From CAIMUS01 sp046347625 (lineage in GTDB: Bacteria; Pseudomonadota; Gammaproteobacteria; Competibacterales; Competibacteraceae): a DNA stretch of 64,000 bases. The stretch covers positions 62,001 through 126,000 of the forward strand of contig JAXMFU010000007.1 in NCBI GenBank assembly GCA_046347625.1, given 5' to 3'. The position numbers and the translations under genes are program-made. Below, one piece after another: positions 15,814-23,946 of the stretch. The notes beneath the pieces were generated by a model that saw only the letters and a program-made list of their open reading frames with translations, had not been told where the DNA came from and did not search any database. The number at the start of each line of letters is the position of its first letter. Position 1 is the stretch's first letter.

Positions 15814-18554
15814 GCACGGTCATGGGTTCCAACGCTTTAAACGACTGCGGCTGTTGCCAGGGACTGATCGAACAGACCCCGGTGAGCATTTCCAACCGCC
15901 CCAGTCTGACGGCGCTGGCCTATCGCGTCGGCGTCCATTCCCAGTTCATGCAGACTATGCTGGTTCGGTTGGCCGGCGCCGGTCATCCGATCCCGCGTGA
16001 TCTGGGCGCGCGGGACACGGCCGATTTTGCCACCGCTCTGCTGGACGCCTGGGCGACTGTGGCCGATGTGCTGACCTTCTATCAGGAACGGATCGCCAAT
16101 GAAGCCTATCTGCGCACCGCCACCGAACGGCTCTCGCTGCTGGAACTGGCGCGACTGGTCGGCTATGAGGCGCAACCCGGTGTGGCGGCCAGCGCTTGTC
16201 TCGCCTTCACCCTGGAGGACGCGCCGGGCGCTTTCGGACAGGCGCTCAATCTCACCGCGACGGCGCAACAGACGCCCGCGCCGGCGCCTCCGATCACTAT
16301 CGATATCGGCACTAAAGTGCAGAGCATCCCAGGGCCGGGCGAGAAGGCGCAGGTTTTCGAGACGGTCGAAAAGATCGAAGCGCGGGCCGAGTGGAATGCC
16401 ATCAAACCGCGCCTGACGCAGCCGCAACAGCTATCCGTAGGCATGGGCAGTGTCGTCTTGCAGGGTACGGCTACGAATCTGAAAGCAGGGGATACGGTGT
16501 CGATTGCGGAGAAAGGCAAGGAACCCAAGCTCCACAAGATCGTCAGTGTAACCCCGGATTACGAAGCAAAAACGACACGGATCGATTTAAATCCGTCAGC
16601 TATTTCTTTGGAATCGCTCTCCACATTGCAACAACCTCAGGTTACAGAAACCAGGATCAGCGACTTACTGGACACGGCTAAACTGAATAACGATTTTGCA
16701 AAAAAGGTGGCTAGCCAATGGTGGGGAGCGGGGAATTTACACTCCCTCGCCACCATGATGCGCTGGAAAATAGAAGACCTTGCCGCCCTCATTGGACGGG
16801 TGACACAGCCCCGGTTGGAGCCGGTAATAAGGCCCTGGCTGGCGGCGGAAACCGGCTTATTTGTCTTTCGCAAGCGGGTGGCTGTCTTCGGCTATAACGC
16901 CTCTAAAGTTATCACTTACTTCGACACCAGCCCTCCTGTTCCTAAGCCCCAAGAAAGCTGGGACGAGTGGACGCCTGCTGAAGAGGCGGGTAACCGTATT
17001 TTTCTCGATAATGCCTACGAGGAAATCCTTCCGGGCAGTTACATTGCTATTCATACATCCGGTGGTACACCAATAATTCGCACCATCAGCAGCGTAGCGA
17101 TTCATCCCCGCACCGCTTATGGCCTCAGTTCGAAAACGACTGAACTCGTTTTATCGGACGTGTGGTGGAATCCAACGTCTAAAGACGACTTTAAAATTAT
17201 TCGTGGCACCAGCGTCGATGTCCAAAGTGAACAGTTGACGCTGGCAGAGGCGCCCATTGAGGATACGGTCGAGAGTGACAGTATCACCCTCGACCGTGTC
17301 TATCTCGGGTTGCAAGTCGGCCAAAAGATGATCCTCACCGGCGAGTGCTGCGACCCCGAGGGAATTGTTGCCAGTGAGTTCCTGACGCTGAGGAATGTCG
17401 ATGTCAAAGCCGGTATTACCGTGTTGACCTTCACCCAGTCCCTTGCCCACAGTTATCGGCGCGAGACAGTGACGCTCAACGCTAATGTTGCTCTGGCCAC
17501 CCATGGGGAAAGCGTGCGTGAAATTCTGGGCAGTGGCGACGCCATCCAGCCCTTTCAACAGTTCACCCTGCGCCAGCCGCCGCTGACCCATGTCTCCGCT
17601 GACACTCCCAGTGGTTCCCGCACCACCCTGGAAGTGCGCGTCAATGAGCTGTTATGGCAGGAAGTTCCCAACTTCTATGGCCATAGTCCCGACGAGCGCA
17701 TCTATGTGACCCGTACCGATGCGGCGGGCAATACCACGGTGCTGTTCGGTGACGGCAATACGGGCGCCCGTCTGCCCACCGGCCAGAACAACGTGCAGGC
17801 GAACTACCGCAAGGGTATCGGGCTGTCGGGACTGCTCCAACCTAACCAACTCTCCCAACTCATGACGCGGCCGCTGGGCGTCAGGGCGGTCACCAACCCG
17901 TTCGCAGCCGCCGGTGCCGCCGAGCAGGAGAGTCCGACGGAAATCCGCTGTAACGCGCCGCTCACCGCACTGACACTGGACCGTATCGTCTCCCTGCAAG
18001 ACTACGAGGATTTCACCAACGCCTTCGCCGGTATCACCAAGGCGCTGGCGACCTGGACCTGGATCGGTGAACGGCGCGGTGTATTCATCACGGTAGCCGG
18101 CGCCAATGGGGCAGCAGTAACTGACGACAGCCTGCTCTACAGAAATTTGCTCGACGCCATCGCCAAGGTCGGTAACCCTGGTGTGCCGGTTGTCGTCCGT
18201 TCTTATGAGGAACGGCTGTTCCGTCTGGAGGCGGCTATAAAGGTCCAGTCCGACTATCGGCCGGATCTGGTGCTGGCGGCGGTGGAGCAGACGCTACGGG
18301 AGCGCTTTTCGTTTGCCGCCCGCGCCTTCGGTCAACCGGTCAGCCAGAGCGAGGTTATCGCCGTCATGCAGAATGTGCCGGGGGTGCAGGCCGTAGCCAT
18401 GCGGGCGCTCTATCGGGTCGCGGATCTGCCGGACAAGTCGCTGTCGAGCGTGCTGCCGGCGGCGCTGCCGCGCCCAGGGGACAGGGAAATCAAGCAGCCG
18501 GCTGAATTACTGCGCCTGGATTCAGTCCCCGTTGACCTGGAGGTACTGCGATGA
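15810..18554 (+). CDS. Putative baseplate assembly protein 2 (J-like, Afp12/gp6 class)
   Basis: 914 aa, overlapping its upstream neighbour by ATGA. It shares the large putative baseplate assembly signature: IPRDLGARDTADFATALLDAWATVADVLTFYQERIANEAYLRTATER, a long variable region, FGDGNTGARLPTGQNNVQA and the C-terminal VSLQDYEDFTNAFAGITKA of baseplate J proteins. The stretch around 16540-17160 is less GC-rich than the rest, pointing to a variable insert. Two paralogous J-like proteins in tandem are normal for this eCIS type; together they build the wedge ring. Confidence 0.88.
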   Translation: MSTVMGSNALNDCGCCQGLIEQTPVSISNRPSLTALAYRVGVHSQFMQTMLVRLAGAGHPIPRDLGARDTADFATALLDAWATVADVLTFYQERIANEAYLRTATERLSLLELARLVGYEAQPGVAASACLAFTLEDAPGAFGQALNLTATAQQTPAPAPPITIDIGTKVQSIPGPGEKAQVFETVEKIEARAEWNAIKPRLTQPQQLSVGMGSVVLQGTATNLKAGDTVSIAEKGKEPKLHKIVSVTPDYEAKTTRIDLNPSAISLESLSTLQQPQVTETRISDLLDTAKLNNDFAKKVASQWWGAGNLHSLATMMRWKIEDLAALIGRVTQPRLEPVIRPWLAAETGLFVFRKRVAVFGYNASKVITYFDTSPPVPKPQESWDEWTPAEEAGNRIFLDNAYEEILPGSYIAIHTSGGTPIIRTISSVAIHPRTAYGLSSKTTELVLSDVWWNPTSKDDFKIIRGTSVDVQSEQLTLAEAPIEDTVESDSITLDRVYLGLQVGQKMILTGECCDPEGIVASEFLTLRNVDVKAGITVLTFTQSLAHSYRRETVTLNANVALATHGESVREILGSGDAIQPFQQFTLRQPPLTHVSADTPSGSRTTLEVRVNELLWQEVPNFYGHSPDERIYVTRTDAAGNTTVLFGDGNTGARLPTGQNNVQANYRKGIGLSGLLQPNQLSQLMTRPLGVRAVTNPFAAAGAAEQESPTEIRCNAPLTALTLDRIVSLQDYEDFTNAFAGITKALATWTWIGERRGVFITVAGANGAAVTDDSLLYRNLLDAIAKVGNPGVPVVVRSYEERLFRLEAAIKVQSDYRPDLVLAAVEQTLRERFSFAARAFGQPVSQSEVIAVMQNVPGVQAVAMRALYRVADLPDKSLSSVLPAALPRPGDREIKQPAELLRLDSVPVDLEVLR

Positions 18555-20293
18555 GTTTCGATGTGGACAGGCTGTACACGTTGCTGCCGGCTATTTATCG
18601 TCTTCGCGACGAAGAACAAGGCAAACCGCTGCGCGCGTTGCTGGCGGTGATTGCCGAACAGATCGCCGTGCTGGAAGATGATCTGGCGCAACTTTATGAC
18701 AATTACTTCATCGAGACTTGCGCCGATTGGGTGGCGCCTTATATCGGTGACTTGCTCGGGACAAGGAATCTGTTCGTCTTTCCGGGCGCCGACTTCAACT
18801 CACGCGCTCAGGTGGCCAACACGCTGGCTTACCGCCGTCGCAAGGGCACGGCGGCGATCCTGGAGCAATTGGCGCGGGATGTGACGGGCTGGCCTGCCTG
18901 TGTGGTCGAGTATTTCCAGCGGCTGGCCACCACCCAGTATCTGAACCATTTACGCCCTGACCATCTGACTATCGCCAGCGTGCGCACGGAGGAAACCTAC
19001 CGCGATACGCCCTTCGACCCTCTGCCCCGTACCGTGGATGTGCGTAATATCGCCAGTGGGCGCGGCCAATACAACCTTCCGAATATAGGTATCTTTTTGT
19101 GGCGTCTCCGCAGTTATCCAGTGACCGATGTAGTCGCCTCCAAGGTGGATGATCGTCGCTATCGGTTCGATCCGTTTGGCAGAGATCTGCCGCTCTTCAG
19201 CCGGCCTGAGCCCGAGGAGGAAATCACCCATCTGGCGGAACCGGTCAATGTGCCCATGCCGTTGAGCCGGCGCGTGTTGGAACGCAATCTGAGCGCCTAC
19301 TATGGTAAAGACAAGAGCCTGCTGCTTACGACCGGCTTACCGCCGGTGACGCAGGGGGCGGATCGCATCCAGGTGTGTGACTTGAGCGATCTTAAGGATA
19401 AAGATGGCAAGGTTATCAATTGGGCGAATCTGCCGCAAAACAAAATTGCCATCGATCCAGTATTAGGTCGTATCGCTTTTCCTGCCAATCAACCTCCACC
19501 AAGCCAGGTTCGAGTCAGTTATCACTATGGTTTCAGCGCCGACCTGGGCTGCAATAACTATGGGACAATAGAGACAAAGGATCTATCGATCAGTCAGAAT
19601 CGAAGTGCTCTGTTTCTGAATGGAGGCAGCCTGATAATAAAAGGTGGATTACCTCCCGACAACCGCCTGGAGTTACATCACTGCACTTTACGGCCCTCGG
19701 TCGGCAAGCCGGCTATCAGCATCGAAATACCTAATGTGACAGTCGTTATCGACCATTGTATTGTGCTCGGCGCCATCCACAGCATCGACAGTTCTTATTG
19801 CCATATCACTGACAGCATCGTCGATGCTGGCGTGGAAACCGCCTATGCCGGACCAGCCGGAATTAATCCAGGCGCTCCCTTGACAGTGAAAAACAGCACC
19901 CTCATCGGCAGTGTCAATACCGCCTTGCTGGAACTGGCTACGAACACGATTTTCCTGTCACCGCCAACGGCCCAGCGCCTGCAGCAGGGCTGCGCTCGCT
20001 TCTCTTATCTACCTCCCGGTTCGCAAGTGCCCCGTCAATATCATTGCCAGCCCCAAAGTCAGGCCGACGCTGCACGCCTGCGTCCTGTCTTTACTTCGCT
20101 GCGCTTTGGCGATCCAGACTATTGCCAACTCAGTCCCCATTGCGCCATCGAGATTCGCCAGGGCGCCGACGATCAGGCGGAAATGGGGGCTTTTCATCAT
20201 CTTTACCAACCCCAGCGAGAGGCCAATCTGCGGGAAAGCTTACAAGAATTCCTGCGATTTGGTCTGGAAGCCGGTATTTTCTACGCCAGTTAA
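18551..20293 (+). CDS. Tail protein I-like baseplate protein (Afp12-like)
   Basis: 580 aa. The N-terminal 200 residues match phage tail protein I/eCIS wedge proteins: LLPAIYRLRDEEQGKPLRALL, AQLYDNYFIETCADWVAPYIGDLLG and the TLAYRRRKGTAAILEQLARDVTGW motif. The central and C-terminal parts include a right-handed beta-helix-like region (SVNTALLELATNTIF, HHCTLRPS). It links the wedge to fibres or other periphery. It overlaps the preceding gene by ATGA; the next gene starts 18 bp downstream with GGGGAG as ribosome site. Confidence 0.82.
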   Translation: MSFDVDRLYTLLPAIYRLRDEEQGKPLRALLAVIAEQIAVLEDDLAQLYDNYFIETCADWVAPYIGDLLGTRNLFVFPGADFNSRAQVANTLAYRRRKGTAAILEQLARDVTGWPACVVEYFQRLATTQYLNHLRPDHLTIASVRTEETYRDTPFDPLPRTVDVRNIASGRGQYNLPNIGIFLWRLRSYPVTDVVASKVDDRRYRFDPFGRDLPLFSRPEPEEEITHLAEPVNVPMPLSRRVLERNLSAYYGKDKSLLLTTGLPPVTQGADRIQVCDLSDLKDKDGKVINWANLPQNKIAIDPVLGRIAFPANQPPPSQVRVSYHYGFSADLGCNNYGTIETKDLSISQNRSALFLNGGSLIIKGGLPPDNRLELHHCTLRPSVGKPAISIEIPNVTVVIDHCIVLGAIHSIDSSYCHITDSIVDAGVETAYAGPAGINPGAPLTVKNSTLIGSVNTALLELATNTIFLSPPTAQRLQQGCARFSYLPPGSQVPRQYHCQPQSQADAARLRPVFTSLRFGDPDYCQLSPHCAIEIRQGADDQAEMGAFHHLYQPQREANLRESLQEFLRFGLEAGIFYAS

Positions 20294-20311
20294 CTTCAGG
20301 GGAGAGCAGCC

Positions 20312-22684
20312 ATGTCAGGTGATTTCAGCCGTAATACGTTTGATCCCAAAAAGCACTATAGCGGCGTGTTGATGCAACAAGGCCGTGTGCAGTTGGATGC
20401 CGATTGGAACGAGCAGCAGGCGATTGAGCAGTATCACCGGGAAACGGTCGCCCAAGATATCATCGGCCCCAGCGGCGCGCCCGCTTGGAATCCTGGCTTT
20501 GCTATCATTAGTGATGTCACCGAGCTCTTACCTGAGGACAGGAAACGGTTGATACAGCTTGGTATTCTTCGTGAAACGCCTACCGGCTTTCCATACCTCG
20601 AGCTTGGTAATTTTCTTATCGGTCGGGGACATTATTATGTCGATGGCGTTTTTTGTGAAAATGAGGAAATTGTGCTTTTTACAGGGCAACCTTACTTACC
20701 AAGTGTATGGCCTCTCAGTGGAGCACTCGTTGAGCCTGGTCATTATTTAGCTTATCTTGACGTTTGGCAACGACATATCACGGCTTTGGATGATCCGCAT
20801 ATCCGTGAAGTGGCGCTGGGTGGACCCGATACAACAACACGCTTGAAAACAGTTTGGCAAGTACGCCTAATGAGCATTCGTAATGATAGTGACCTGTTTA
20901 CGAATTGGAATCAACTGATAGCTCCCAGCACAGGCATGCTGAACGCTAGAACGAAATTTTCCTCAGACCCGCAAAACTCCTATTTGCTGCCACGTGCTTC
21001 CGGTTACCAAGGTTTGGAAAACCAATTGTACCGAGTGGAAATTCACAAAGGCGGCAACCGTAATGAGGCGACATTTAAGTGGTCGTGCGAGAATTCTTCC
21101 ATCGAAACACCCGTCCAGAATATAAACGGAGTGATCTTCACTGTCGCCGATATCGGCAAGAATAAGTTGCAAGGTTTCGCGGTCGGGCAGTGGGTCGAGA
21201 TTGTCGATAACGAATCAGAGCTTACAAGTACACCTCGCCCACTGGTAAAAGTTACGGGGATAAATCCGGTAACGCACGAGATTACTATAGCAACATCGCT
21301 TGCAGCCTCAGACCTCGCAAGCAAGCCGGGGCTCAAGTTGCGGCGGTGGGATCAGCTGGGAGGTACTGCTGACGGCGTGAGAGTGGCGGCGGACGACTGG
21401 ATTGAACTTGAGAGCGGCATTCAGGTACAGTTTTCTGAAGGCAGTTATCGCAGTGGCGACTACTGGCTGATCCCCGCACGCACGGCGACCGGTGAAATTG
21501 AATGGCCACCCTATAAAGTTCCTAACACTCAACCGCTTCCCCAGCCACCGTTGGGTATTCGACACCGTTATTGTTGGCTAGCGCGGTTAGAGCTTAAAAC
21601 CAGGGTTAGTGGGATTCGTGTTTTGAAAGATTATCGCCAATTTTTCCCCTCTGTGACCTGTTTAAGAAAATTGTACAACCCTGGAATTATAGAAGGACTT
21701 AGGGTTTGTTTCGAAAGCAACAGTAAAGAAGAGATCGCGTCATTACCCTTTCCTGGAAACATTTCTAACATTCCACTTAAGATTAACCCTGGCATAGCTA
21801 TTGATGCAAAAAGTAAGGAAATAATGCTCTTAGAACCACAAATTTATACTATAGTATGGGAGCAGAGCAGCTTTGTTAATCCACAAGCACAATTAAGCCA
21901 ATGGATAACAATCCGATTTGATCAAACTACTGGACATCCTGTAATCCAAAGTTTAAAAGATCGACCTTCTCAAGATGATGGAATCATCTTAGCAGAGATC
22001 AAGGCCCAAAGAACCGAATATTTTGTCAAATTTACAATTCATGAAGAAATTCGTATTGTCTCATCTGTCAAGGGTGCTTTATCTAGTACTGGAGGAGAAA
22101 TCAAAGGCACCCTGAGTGTAATTTCATCAACTAATAGCAACCTTAAAGTAGATGCTTGTGTTGGTCAATATGCTCTTTATGTTAAGGGTCCTTCCAAATT
22201 TGATGGACAAAAAGAAGGTTACGTTGTCGATCGCTTCATGAACGCCAGCGGCCAAAGAATAAGGACGGGTGATGTGGTCAAGCTTAAAGGATCACCCATC
22301 AATAATTTCCAAGGCAGTGAAAATAAAATTCCAGTCCCTGAAGTCACTCTTGCAGATAAAGAGAACGACAGCCTGGTTATCGGTATCGTCGATCGGGAAG
22401 CGATACCTGATTATGATGCACCCGATCGCAGGGTTGAGCCCGATGATCCCACTTTTATCGAGGATGGGGGAGAATTACTGGTGGTGACTCTTGGTAATTA
22501 TTCTCATTGTAAGGTCGATGCCACTGCAGCGCCCATTGAAGTCGGTGATCTGTTGACCTCTTCCTCCAATCCGGGTCATGCCAAAAAAGCCACCGATCCC
22601 AAGATCGGCAGCATTATCGGCAAGGCACTGGAACCTCTCAGGGAAGGCACCGGTTATATCGCCGTCTTCGTGAATATTCAATAA
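20312..22684 (+). CDS. DUF6519-type eCIS protein, possible peripheral or receptor-binding component
   Basis: 790 aa. The N-terminus MSGDFSRNTFDPKKHYSGVL with QQGRVQLDADWNEQQAI is the mark of the DUF6519 family found in eCIS loci. An RVEIHKGG...ATFKWSCENSS segment and the GTADGVRVAADDWIELESG part follow. The last 120 residues (EVTLADKENDSLVIGIVDREA, then VGDLLTSSSNPGHAKK and IGSIIGKALEP) look like a beta-rich trimer tip similar to those seen at the end of phage fibres. Base composition is mosaic: 20480-20900 and 21600-22270 are clearly AT-richer. Target binding is inferred, not shown. Confidence 0.75.
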   Translation: MSGDFSRNTFDPKKHYSGVLMQQGRVQLDADWNEQQAIEQYHRETVAQDIIGPSGAPAWNPGFAIISDVTELLPEDRKRLIQLGILRETPTGFPYLELGNFLIGRGHYYVDGVFCENEEIVLFTGQPYLPSVWPLSGALVEPGHYLAYLDVWQRHITALDDPHIREVALGGPDTTTRLKTVWQVRLMSIRNDSDLFTNWNQLIAPSTGMLNARTKFSSDPQNSYLLPRASGYQGLENQLYRVEIHKGGNRNEATFKWSCENSSIETPVQNINGVIFTVADIGKNKLQGFAVGQWVEIVDNESELTSTPRPLVKVTGINPVTHEITIATSLAASDLASKPGLKLRRWDQLGGTADGVRVAADDWIELESGIQVQFSEGSYRSGDYWLIPARTATGEIEWPPYKVPNTQPLPQPPLGIRHRYCWLARLELKTRVSGIRVLKDYRQFFPSVTCLRKLYNPGIIEGLRVCFESNSKEEIASLPFPGNISNIPLKINPGIAIDAKSKEIMLLEPQIYTIVWEQSSFVNPQAQLSQWITIRFDQTTGHPVIQSLKDRPSQDDGIILAEIKAQRTEYFVKFTIHEEIRIVSSVKGALSSTGGEIKGTLSVISSTNSNLKVDACVGQYALYVKGPSKFDGQKEGYVVDRFMNASGQRIRTGDVVKLKGSPINNFQGSENKIPVPEVTLADKENDSLVIGIVDREAIPDYDAPDRRVEPDDPTFIEDGGELLVVTLGNYSHCKVDATAAPIEVGDLLTSSSNPGHAKKATDPKIGSIIGKALEPLREGTGYIAVFVNIQ

Positions 22685-22694
22685 GGAGTCAACC

Positions 22695-23114
22695 ATGACT
22701 GTCGCATTCTTCCAAATCAAGCTCTCGGTCAAACCAAAGAGTGGAGGCGGAGCGGAACTGGTTCCACCCGAGGCGCTGCAAGATGTGAATTACCGCTTTA
22801 TCCTCGTTAAGGAGGGCGGCGAAGAGGGGATTGTGAAACTCGACGAATCCGATGAAGTACTCGGCAAAGTCGTCAGGTCGGCAGATTGTAAGGAATTGAC
22901 TCAGGAGCAACTGGAGTCTCTGAAGCAAAGCTATCCCCAGCCGAAGCTCAAGCAAAAATTCCGGCCCCGTCAGCAAACCCAGGAGCAGGGCAGGACAACC
23001 ACGGCGGAAGCTGAACCCTTCGAACTCGACGCGCAAGGCAATCGCCTTATCGATACCTTTCAAACCGTCCGTTCCGGTTTTTATTTGATCGATGTTCCTG
23101 TCGAGCAGGGCTAA
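22695..23114 (+). CDS. Small protein at the end of the eCIS operon, function unknown
   Basis: 139 aa, ten bases after the DUF6519 stop with AAGGAG as ribosome site. The N-terminal part (MTVAFFQIKLSVKPKSGG, then YRFILVKEGGEEGIVKLDES) is beta-rich; a Gln/Lys/Arg-rich linker follows, and the end SGFYLIDVPVEQG is conserved-looking. I do not recognise a family. It is the last member of the tightly packed operon and could be a fibre chaperone or minor structural protein; that is guesswork from position. Confidence 0.6.
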   Translation: MTVAFFQIKLSVKPKSGGGAELVPPEALQDVNYRFILVKEGGEEGIVKLDESDEVLGKVVRSADCKELTQEQLESLKQSYPQPKLKQKFRPRQQTQEQGRTTTAEAEPFELDAQGNRLIDTFQTVRSGFYLIDVPVEQG

Positions 23115-23123
23115 CCCATCCTC

Positions 23124-23399
23124 ATGTTATCGGTTTGCATAGGAATCCACGTCTACACCGAACCGCAGCGTCTGGCGGCTACGGTTTCCGCCTTGCGGGC
23201 CAATACGCCAGCCGGCGTCACGTTGCTGTTGCTGCCCGATGGTCCGGACGATGAAATGTGCCAGATGCTGGCGGGCTATCGGGATATCCCCCAAGCAGGC
23301 AGCCCACGTAGAATGGGTAGAGCACAGCGAAACCCATCATCGGATGGCGGCAAGATGGGTTTCAGCTATCACCTCTACCCATCCTACTCGAAACAATAG
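23124..23399 (+). pseudogene. Family 2 glycosyltransferase remnant, cut by a repeat element
   Basis: The first 57 codons (LSVCIGIHVYTEPQRLAATV, then VTLLLLPDGPDD) are the start of a GT2-type glycosyltransferase Rossmann fold. At about 23301 the frame runs into a dispersed palindromic repeat and stops at 23399; the catalytic DxD part is absent. It is directly downstream of the eCIS operon, so the intact gene may once have modified a particle component. Confidence 0.6.
23301..23390. repeat. Palindromic copy of the GTAGGATGGGTAGAGC repeat
   Basis: The left arm AGAATGGGTAGAGCACAGCGAAACCCATC is complemented on the right by GATGGGTTTCAGCTATCACCTCTACCCATCCTAC. It is related to the two direct copies at 7836-7961 and replaces the body of the glycosyltransferase gene. 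Confidence 0.75.
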
Positions 23400-23427
23400 G
23401 TTTACACAGCGAGAAGCGGAGGTTGTT

Positions 23428-23502
23428 ATGTACACCAACGTCTGGACTAACAAATACATGCTGAGACCGGTAGCGCGTTGTCGCAACGGCTGCCCTAGCT
23501 AG
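23428..23502 (+). CDS. 24-aa peptide gene with strong ribosome binding site
   Basis: ATG at 23428 follows GCGGAGG with a 5-base spacer. The peptide, MYTNVWTNKYM then LRPVARCRNGCPS, ends with two cysteines separated by three residues and stops at TAG 22 bases before the DUF1360 gene. The good Shine-Dalgarno and the position upstream of a membrane protein suggest a real short gene, perhaps a leader or a modified peptide. No family recognised. Confidence 0.4.
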   Translation: MYTNVWTNKYMLRPVARCRNGCPS

Positions 23503-23523
23503 CCACAAGAGGCTGAGCCGCCA

Positions 23524-23838
23524 ATGTCTGCGCCCTTTGAACAGCTATTGTGGTTATCCATGGCCAATGCGGCCATTGCATTCACGGTTACCGAAGCAAA
23601 GATCTTCGAGCGACTCCGTGAATGGATAAAAGGAAAGAGCGCTTTCTGCGGCGAATTATTCTCTTGTGGCTACTGCCTCGGCCACTGGTCGGCTTTCCTG
23701 CTGGTGGCGGTTTACCAACCCCGATTGTTCGAGCGGTGGTGGCCGCTCGACTACTTCCTGACAGCCCTGGTGATTGCCTGGCTGAGCGGCTTCCAATGGG
23801 CCTTGCTGTGCTGGTTGATGGAGAAAGCGGGGAAGTGA
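23524..23838 (+). CDS. DUF1360-like small membrane protein
   Basis: 104 aa. It has the DUF1360 signature FSCGYCLGHWSAF near residues 46-58 and hydrophobic segments at about 8-24 (WLSMANAAIAFTVTEA), 56-66 and 77-98. GAGG precedes the ATG. DUF1360 members are small membrane proteins of unknown function, known from Bacillus and from assorted Gram-negatives. Here it may be cotranscribed with the 24-aa peptide gene. Confidence 0.7.
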   Translation: MSAPFEQLLWLSMANAAIAFTVTEAKIFERLREWIKGKSAFCGELFSCGYCLGHWSAFLLVAVYQPRLFERWWPLDYFLTALVIAWLSGFQWALLCWLMEKAGK

Positions 23839-23946
23839 AGGGGCTGTCAGATTCACGACCGATCATGGTCATAGTAAATACTTTCTTTATGGTAGCCTGT
23901 TCAGAATCATCAACTGAAAAAACCACTTCAATTACTAGAGGCATTT

